DNA from: JANRKT01 sp033763355
Lineage (GTDB): Bacteria > Bacteroidota > Bacteroidia > Chitinophagales > Chitinophagaceae
Direction: 5' to 3'
Assembly (NCBI GenBank): GCA_033763355.1
Contig: JANRKT010000294.1
Location: 1 to 9,842 of the forward strand
DNA length: 9,842 bases
Part shown: piece by piece, positions 5,526 through 9,842 of the stretch
How positions within the stretch are numbered: position 1 is the first letter of the stretch
How the letters are laid out: each line of letters opens with the position of its first letter
The notes under the pieces: generated by a model
What the model was told of the DNA's origin: nothing
The model's input: only the letters and a program-made list of their open reading frames with translations
The model's database searches: none
Made by a program: the position numbers and the translations under genes

Positions 5526-7946
5526 ATGCGGATTTCCATTGCCCCGGTTATAACATCTGCCCTGTTCATATTATTTACACTTACCGTTACCGCCCAAACC
5601 GGTAAAGTAACGCTTTCCGGCATGGTAAAAGAAAGCAAAACCAAAACCGGGCTGGCTTTTGTAAGCATCCTGCTGAAAAAAAGTAACGACAGCGCCTTTG
5701 TTGCCGGGACCATTTCTGATGAAGAAGGCAGGTTTAGTTTTGCAGATATAAAAACCGGGAACTACTTATTACAATTGTCCAGTTCCGGATTTGCTACGAG
5801 GTACCAACCGGTTTTAATAGGCTCACTCAGCCCTTTTTTAGATATCGGTGCAATAGAATTACAACCGGACACAAAGCAATTGCAGGAAGTGGTGGTTACT
5901 TCAAAGCAAGATGAGGTGAGTAATAAAATGGATAAAAAAAGTTTTTCGGTTGCTGCAAACATCAGTCAAAGCGGGGGTTCTGTTTTGCAGGTATTAAAAA
6001 ACCTGCCCGGCATTACCACGAGCCAGGATGGCAAAGTGGAATTAAGGGGCAGCGATAAAGTTGCCATATTAATTGATGGCAAACAAACCGCTTTAACGGG
6101 CTTTGGTAGCCAGACAGGCCTGGATAATATTCCTGCATCAGCGATAGAAAGAATTGAAATCATCAACAACCCGTCAGCTAAATATGATGCCGGCGGAAAT
6201 GCAGGTATCATCAATATCATTTATAAAAAAAACAAACAGGAAGGATTTAACGGTAAGGCCGGGCTTGCAGCAGGCCTCGGCGCCTTGTGGCAAAAAAGGG
6301 AAAACCTGCCCACCATCAGGCCGCAATACCAGGCCACGCCAAAAATCAATCCCTCTCTTTCGTTAAACTACAGAAAAAACAATGTAAATACTTTCCTGCA
6401 GGCAGACTGGCTATACACCGAAACATTGAACAAAAACGAATTTATCAGGAGAACTTATAACAATGATACTGCCATCATCCAGCAAACAAAAAGAAACAGG
6501 AATACACATTTTTTAACCAGCAAAGCGGGGGCTGATTGGAATATCAGCAGCCGTGATATGCTGACTGTATCGGGGCTATATGGTATTGAAAAAATAATTG
6601 ACCGGGGCGACCAGCCTTTTTTCAACGGCGATTTATCTGAAAGGTTACGTCTCTGGCGCTTCCTTGAAGATGAACTGAAAACAACCATTGTGGCATCGGC
6701 AGCATACCAGCACAAGTTTAAACAGCCGGGACATTTATTGAACGCCGGCTTCAACTATACTTTTCACAGGGAAGATGAGAAGTATAATTTTGAAAACATC
6801 CTGCCATCTTATACTGGACTGGATTCTTTCAAGCTCATTTCAGACGAACATGTTGCCGACTTTAATATTGATTATGTAAAGCCGTTAAGGTATGGCCGTG
6901 CAGAAGGTGGTTTTAAATTCCGCTACCGGGATATTCCCACCAATATGCAATTCAAACCCGGGCTTAATTCACCTTTAGATATCAACGCCGGCGGTGCGGC
7001 TACTTATACTGAAATCATCCCCGCATTATACGGCAACTATGTTTTTGAAAGCGAAAAGGTGGAAGCCGAAATCGGGCTTAGGGTGGAATATGTGGACTTA
7101 CAGTATAAAGTAAACCCCAACCACAATACCTATAAAAGCGACGGCTATAATTACACCCGCCCATTCCCCAATATAAGACTGGCGTATAAAATCAACGACC
7201 AGAATAAAATTTCCCTGTTTCACAACAGGAGGGTTGACAGGCCGAATGAAGTGGACATCCGCATCTTTCCAAAATATGATGATGCTGAAATTATTAAAGT
7301 AGGTAACCCGGCGCTGCGTCCGCAGTTTACCAATACATACGAATTGGGTTATAAAACCAATCTGCAAAGGGGGTACTTCTATACAGCTTTGTATCACCGC
7401 AGCACAGATGGGACCATCATAAGAATTGCCACACAGGCGCCGCCTGCAACGCTTATATATACGGTATTTCAAAATGCAGGGCGCAGCTATAATACCGGTA
7501 TTGAAATGGTGCTGCAACAGGACTTTTCAAAAGTATTTTCTTTCAACAGCAATGTAAATATTTATCAAAACACCATTGAAGGGTTTACTGTAGAAAACAA
7601 ATACCCGGTTCCGTCAATTTTCACAGCAGGGAAAGAAACCTTTATATCCGGTAATATTAAAGTAAACGGCATTTTTCATTTGCCAAAACAAACGGACATA
7701 CAAATTACAGCTATTTACCTGGCGCCTGATATTATCCCGCAGGGAAAAACAGGTGCAAGGTTTTCAGTTGATGCGGGCATAAAAAAGCTGATTCAAAAAG
7801 ACAAAGCCGAACTTTTCTTTAATGCAAGTGATCTTTTTAACACCCTGCGTCTGGAAAAAGAAACCAATGGTAACGGGTTTAAACTTACAGGCACCGATTA
7901 CTATGAAACACAGGTTTTCCGTATTGGTTACAGTTATAAGTTTTAA
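5526..7946 (+). CDS. TonB-dependent receptor-like outer membrane beta-barrel protein, 806 aa
   Basis: The protein is an outer membrane receptor of the Bacteroidetes CarboxypepD_reg-like plus OMP beta-barrel type. Residues 1-24 (MRISIAPVITSALFIL then FTLTVTAQ) are a signal peptide. Residues 27-115 form the carboxypeptidase-regulatory-like beta-sandwich (GMVKESKTKTGLAFVSILL, DEEGRFSFADIKTGNYLL). After the EVVVT linker at 121-125 comes a TonB plug domain at about 135-235, with LPGI, ELRG, ILIDGK and NPSAKYDAGGNAGIINII. The rest is a barrel rich in alternating aromatic strands ending in IGYSYKF, with the terminal Phe expected for outer membrane insertion. I start at the ATG at 5526; a TTG at 5502 adds eight polar residues before the signal and overlaps a promoter-like site. 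No SusD-type partner follows, so it is not a classic polysaccharide-utilisation pair. The ligand is unknown. Confidence 0.92.
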   Translation: MRISIAPVITSALFILFTLTVTAQTGKVTLSGMVKESKTKTGLAFVSILLKKSNDSAFVAGTISDEEGRFSFADIKTGNYLLQLSSSGFATRYQPVLIGSLSPFLDIGAIELQPDTKQLQEVVVTSKQDEVSNKMDKKSFSVAANISQSGGSVLQVLKNLPGITTSQDGKVELRGSDKVAILIDGKQTALTGFGSQTGLDNIPASAIERIEIINNPSAKYDAGGNAGIINIIYKKNKQEGFNGKAGLAAGLGALWQKRENLPTIRPQYQATPKINPSLSLNYRKNNVNTFLQADWLYTETLNKNEFIRRTYNNDTAIIQQTKRNRNTHFLTSKAGADWNISSRDMLTVSGLYGIEKIIDRGDQPFFNGDLSERLRLWRFLEDELKTTIVASAAYQHKFKQPGHLLNAGFNYTFHREDEKYNFENILPSYTGLDSFKLISDEHVADFNIDYVKPLRYGRAEGGFKFRYRDIPTNMQFKPGLNSPLDINAGGAATYTEIIPALYGNYVFESEKVEAEIGLRVEYVDLQYKVNPNHNTYKSDGYNYTRPFPNIRLAYKINDQNKISLFHNRRVDRPNEVDIRIFPKYDDAEIIKVGNPALRPQFTNTYELGYKTNLQRGYFYTALYHRSTDGTIIRIATQAPPATLIYTVFQNAGRSYNTGIEMVLQQDFSKVFSFNSNVNIYQNTIEGFTVENKYPVPSIFTAGKETFISGNIKVNGIFHLPKQTDIQITAIYLAPDIIPQGKTGARFSVDAGIKKLIQKDKAELFFNASDLFNTLRLEKETNGNGFKLTGTDYYETQVFRIGYSYKF

Positions 7947-8058
7947 GGAAAAGATACCTGTTCCTGAAGCCCGGTGCTTTTATGCGCTATGCTCCCGTTC
8001 AGCCTTCATAATAACAATGGCATATGAGCGGATTAAAAAAATTGTTTTGGCTTTTTGG

Positions 8059-8092
8059 TAGCGTATATTAGCGTAAATACACACTTTGTGTG
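8059..8092. repeat. Tandem 10-mer and hairpin ahead of the lipoprotein gene
   Basis: TAGCGTATAT (8059-8068) and TAGCGTAAAT (8069-8078) are adjacent copies differing at one base. They are followed at once by CACAC-TTT-GTGTG (8080-8092), a 5-bp stem with a three-base loop. The cluster ends 24 bases before the ATG at 8117, a place suited to an operator or leader structure. It also marks the left border of the A+T-rich region holding two orphan genes. Confidence 0.45.
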
Positions 8093-8116
8093 CTATGTTG
8101 TTTGATACACTCTAAT

Positions 8117-8785
8117 ATGCAAAACTTAAATTCAATTTTCATTTTCGCCTTTCTATTCATTGTTTCTTGCAATAGACAGTACAATGATGCAAATTTTCAA
8201 ACCACTAACACCGACACTCCAAAAATATTTACCAGAGAAATTCCCACATATAAAGACGGACCAAAAAAGGGTGACACAACATACTTGTTCAAAGCCATAA
8301 GAGAAGATGTGAGACAACTTAATCTTGACAACATTGAAAATGGTTACGACTCATTAGAAATCCGTATTTGGCTCGGACATTCTATGGCTAAAAAAAGAAA
8401 TGTTGTTATAATTCAGCGGAAGAGTAATAAATGGTCTGGTAAGTTAGTAACATTTATTCAGGGATATGAAGAAAAGACTGGAAAAGAATTCATCGGCAAT
8501 AAAGAAGTAAAAGAAGCGAAACCAAAATCAGGATGGAATAACTTCATTAAAAATATTCTATCGCTTAAGATTATGATACTCCCTGATGAAAATGATATAA
8601 GCGGATATAATGGTTGTGGCACTGACGGACTGCCCTATTATTTTGAAATAGCTACGAGAGACAAATACAGATTCTTTACATACTGTAATATTGAAGACAA
8701 TATTCAAAACTTTGCAGAAGCTCGTTATGTTGACAATATTGCCCGATTGCTTGAAAAAGAGCTGATATTTGAATTTACAAGATAG
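8117..8785 (+). CDS. Putative lipoprotein of unknown function, 222 aa
   Basis: I place the start at the ATG at 8117. The protein then begins MQNLNSIFIFAFLFIVSC, a type II signal peptide with lipobox I-V-S-Cys18, so Cys18 would be lipidated. A GTG start at 8090 would add nine residues (including two Cys) in front and lies inside the upstream hairpin, so I reject it. The mature part is polar and rich in Lys, Asp and Asn, with no further membrane segment, and contains a YNGCGTDGLPYYFEIATRDK stretch around residues 165-185. I recognise no family. Codons are more A/T rich than in the receptor gene before it, and the gene has no functional link to it. Together with the structured spacers on both sides this suggests an accessory, possibly acquired, gene. 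Confidence 0.72.
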   Translation: MQNLNSIFIFAFLFIVSCNRQYNDANFQTTNTDTPKIFTREIPTYKDGPKKGDTTYLFKAIREDVRQLNLDNIENGYDSLEIRIWLGHSMAKKRNVVIIQRKSNKWSGKLVTFIQGYEEKTGKEFIGNKEVKEAKPKSGWNNFIKNILSLKIMILPDENDISGYNGCGTDGLPYYFEIATRDKYRFFTYCNIEDNIQNFAEARYVDNIARLLEKELIFEFTR

Positions 8786-8844
8786 AAGCACAAGCATACA
8801 ACAAAAGTATCATAACAACAGCTTACTGCATGACCGGGAAAGTC

Positions 8845-8962
8845 TTTACGCCATTGTTGGTATGAGGCGTTGGTAAGCAGCAAAGCCTACCAATAACCGG
8901 TTTTTGCTCCGATTGTTGGTACGCAACACATAAGCTCGGCTGCATACCAACAATGGCGTAAA
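8845..8962. repeat. Perfect 20-bp inverted repeat with 78-bp interior
   Basis: The left arm at 8845-8864 (TTTACGCCATTGTTGGTATG) and the right arm at 8943-8962 are exact reverse complements over 20 bases and stop matching on both sides. The interior holds a smaller stem, TTGGTA (8870-8875) with TACCAA (8888-8893), and the left arm of a second repeat. No transposase gene is present, so this is not an insertion sequence. Confidence 0.85.
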
Positions 8963-8974
8963 TTTATGTGTTGC
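8923..8974. repeat. Perfect 11-bp inverted repeat interleaved with the 20-bp repeat
   Basis: GCAACACATAA (8923-8933) and TTATGTGTTGC (8964-8974) are exact reverse complements. Their order relative to the 20-bp repeat is arm a, arm b, arm a', arm b'. The two stems therefore form a pseudoknot if both exist, or compete for the same strand. Confidence 0.85.
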
Positions 8975-9009
8975 CTGCAAGCTAGTTACAACACCGTACA
9001 ACTTCAACA

Positions 9010-9675
9010 ATGACATACGATTTGGAAAAAAGTATTTGGACAGACGCTGACTTTGACAAAATGGGCTGGCATGACAATCACATTTATAGGATCCGTTTGA
9101 CAGAAGATTTGGAATTGGACATAGATTATATTTTTAAGTGGAATCAACCAGACATTGATGGCTTGCCCTATACTTTTTGGGTTGCTCCAGCAACACTTGT
9201 TTTTAAAAGCATTCGGAATTTAAGTTTTGAATTTGGGACTGGATTTGAAGGCTCTTTCGAAATTGAAGACATTGAAAGAGGCGATAAAAATCACTGGACA
9301 ATAATTACTCGACAAGGCGATGTGCAATTTACTTCTGAGGGGTTTGAACAATTTATTCGTCAAGTCCCTTCCTTTCAGTTTGGGCAGAGAATCTCATACA
9401 CAGAACGATATGGTTATTCACTCGATAGAGTTACTAATCAAGAAAACCCTAATCTCTTGCGAGACGACATTATTGAGCTCCGAAGACAAAATTTGGAACA
9501 TTACGAGAATGTAAAAAAGCGACATCTTAAAAAGCAGGAATTAGAAGCACTCACCAAAGCACGGGACAATAACGAGATAGATACGAAACACTATCTATTA
9601 AAGAAAAAGGAAATCAATGAATTATTATTCTCGTACGACTTTTTTCTTAAAGGGACACAATTTGAAAATTGGTAA
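9010..9675 (+). CDS. Cytoplasmic protein of unknown function with C-terminal coiled coil, 221 aa
   Basis: There is no signal peptide or membrane segment. The N-terminal part (residues 10-120) looks like a compact domain: WTDADFDKMGWHDNHIYRIR (10-29), LELDIDYIFKW (34-44) and FWVAPATLVFKSI (56-68). The W-D-x-x-MGWHD and DIDYIFKW pieces resemble, from memory, a widespread uncharacterised family often found as single genes; I cannot name it. From about residue 150 to 205 the sequence becomes a highly charged helix (ELRRQNLEHYENVKKRHLKK, KKKEINELLF), likely a coiled coil or helical hairpin. The start at 9010 is the first ATG after the structured spacer. The gene is A/T rich like the lipoprotein gene before it. 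A group II intron lies 28 bp beyond its stop on the other strand. Confidence 0.7.
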   Translation: MTYDLEKSIWTDADFDKMGWHDNHIYRIRLTEDLELDIDYIFKWNQPDIDGLPYTFWVAPATLVFKSIRNLSFEFGTGFEGSFEIEDIERGDKNHWTIITRQGDVQFTSEGFEQFIRQVPSFQFGQRISYTERYGYSLDRVTNQENPNLLRDDIIELRRQNLEHYENVKKRHLKKQELEALTKARDNNEIDTKHYLLKKKEINELLFSYDFFLKGTQFENW

Positions 9676-9685
9676 TAGCCCTTTG

Positions 9686-9704
9686 GCAGGCAGCCTGCAG
9701 GCAG
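9686..9704. repeat. GCAGGCAG direct and inverted repeats at the intron border
   Basis: GCAGGCAG occurs directly at 9686-9693 and 9697-9704. GCAGGC (9686-9691) and GCCTGC (9693-9698) are inverted around a single base, and CCTGCAGG (9694-9701) is a palindrome. The cluster sits in the short gap between the stop of the preceding gene and the inferred 3' end of the group II intron, so it forms the intron's 3' exon flank. Confidence 0.5.
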
Positions 9705-9842
9705 TCGAGTAAGCAAGGGGGATTTCACCCCCTGCTCCTCACAGAACCGTACTTGAACCTCTCGATTCATACGGCTCTTCAAGATGATGTTGGCAATCAG
9801 TAAGCCGGGCAAACACTCCAGTGGGCAAACAGACTTGGTTGC
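9704..9842 (-). mobile_element. Group II intron, 3' end (domains V and VI), cut by the window edge
   Basis: Read on the minus strand, 9777-9744 is a 34-nt domain V. It starts GAGCCGTATG, with the AGC catalytic triad at positions 2-4, an 8-bp lower stem, a two-base AG bulge, a 6-bp upper stem and a GAGA (GNRA) tetraloop, and it ends GTACGGTTC. All pairs can be drawn, with two G-U wobbles. Domain VI follows: GAGGAGCAGGGGG pairs back with CCCC...TTGCTT-A-CTC, leaving a bulged adenosine (complement of 9710) seven bases from an intron end in GAC at 9704, which matches the usual branch-point position and AY end. The intron-encoded reverse transcriptase and the 5' part must lie to the right of 9842. 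The 34-nt domain V with AGC argues against bacterial class C. Confidence 0.9.
9744..9777 (-). ncRNA. Group II intron domain V
   Basis: This is the catalytic hairpin of the intron. On the minus strand the lower stem pairs GAGCCGTA with TACGGTTC. Two unpaired bases (AG) lie on the 3' side before the upper stem TGAATC/GGTTCA, which is capped by GAGA. Size, bulge position, triad and tetraloop all match group II domain V. Confidence 0.92.

Larger units (their letters stand above)
8786..9009. other. 224-bp structured spacer between the two orphan genes
   Basis: No gene is visible. The spacer is dominated by inverted repeats (annotated at 8845-8962 and 8923-8974) and by TTGGTA/TACCAA motifs at 8857, 8870, 8888, 8917 and 8945. 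ATTGTTGGTA occurs directly twice, at 8853-8862 and 8912-8921. GCTTAC (8821-8826) can pair with GTAAGC (8873-8878). The last 35 bases before the ATG at 9010 are unstructured and C/A rich. Confidence 0.6.

Noticed and set aside
7098..7517. Minus-strand ORF of 139 codons within the receptor gene
   Set aside because: It is antisense to the conserved barrel region; its composition is explained by the sense codons.
7822..8061. Plus-strand ORF of 79 codons overlapping the end of the receptor gene
   Set aside because: Most of it is the receptor's C-terminal barrel read in another frame; the remaining part has no signal, motif or start context.
8090..8116. GTG start at 8090 for the lipoprotein
   Set aside because: It would place nine residues before the signal peptide and lies within the hairpin; the ATG at 8117 gives a standard type II signal.
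8845..8962. Terminal inverted repeats of an insertion sequence or MITE
   Set aside because: The 78-bp interior is too small for a transposase and I see no target-site duplication: the bases flanking the arms differ.
8786..9009. Canonical integron attC site
   Set aside because: The spacer is palindromic, but the required RYYYAAC and GTTRRRY core boxes in the correct arrangement are not present, and no integrase is visible.
9591..9812. Minus-strand ORF of 73 codons
   Set aside because: It runs through domains V and VI of the group II intron and into the 3' end of the 221-aa gene; the open frame is incidental to a structured RNA.
1..9842. CRISPR array, tRNA or rRNA genes
   Set aside because: I found no regularly spaced direct repeats with unique spacers, no tRNA cloverleaf and no rRNA-like sequence on either strand.

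Overview
The window looks like chromosomal DNA of a Bacteroidetes (Bacteroidota) bacterium, probably of the Chitinophagaceae type. I infer this from a CarboxypepD_reg-like/TonB-plug/beta-barrel outer membrane protein, the near absence of Shine-Dalgarno sites, a TAnnTTTG-type -7 promoter element, moderate A+T content and small exported proteins with typical Bacteroidetes signal peptides. No species can be named from sequence alone. All protein genes I accept are on the + strand. The only minus-strand feature is the 3' end of a group II intron at the right edge.

Layout. (1) 1-926: a possible 42-codon ORF and an exported protein of unknown function. (2) 927-1246: 320 bp without a gene, holding hairpin repeats and the first copy of a repeated leader element. 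(3) 1247-3868: three closely spaced genes (gaps 44 and 58 bp), probably one transcript: a Tat-type FMN alpha-hydroxy-acid oxidase, an exported acetamidase/formamidase-family hydrolase and a small VOC-fold protein. (4) 3990-5301: two cupin genes, the first exported and the second cytoplasmic, each preceded by another copy of the leader element. (5) 5526-7946: the large outer membrane beta-barrel receptor. (6) 8117-9675: two A+T-rich hypothetical genes, a lipoprotein and a cytoplasmic protein, separated by a 224-bp spacer with two interleaved perfect inverted repeats. (7) 9704-9842: domains V and VI of a group II intron on the minus strand, whose body and reverse transcriptase lie beyond the window.

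Function. Genes 1247-5301 are compatible with a small catabolic set, largely placed in the periplasm: an oxidase for a 2-hydroxy acid, an amidase-fold enzyme and cupins. The receptor downstream could import a substrate. This link is inferred from neighbourhood and export signals only; no substrate can be read from the sequence. The right third (about 8059 to the edge) looks accessory: orphan genes, complex palindromic spacers and a retroelement. Its cassette-like layout and the three-copy leader element are the most unusual signals here.
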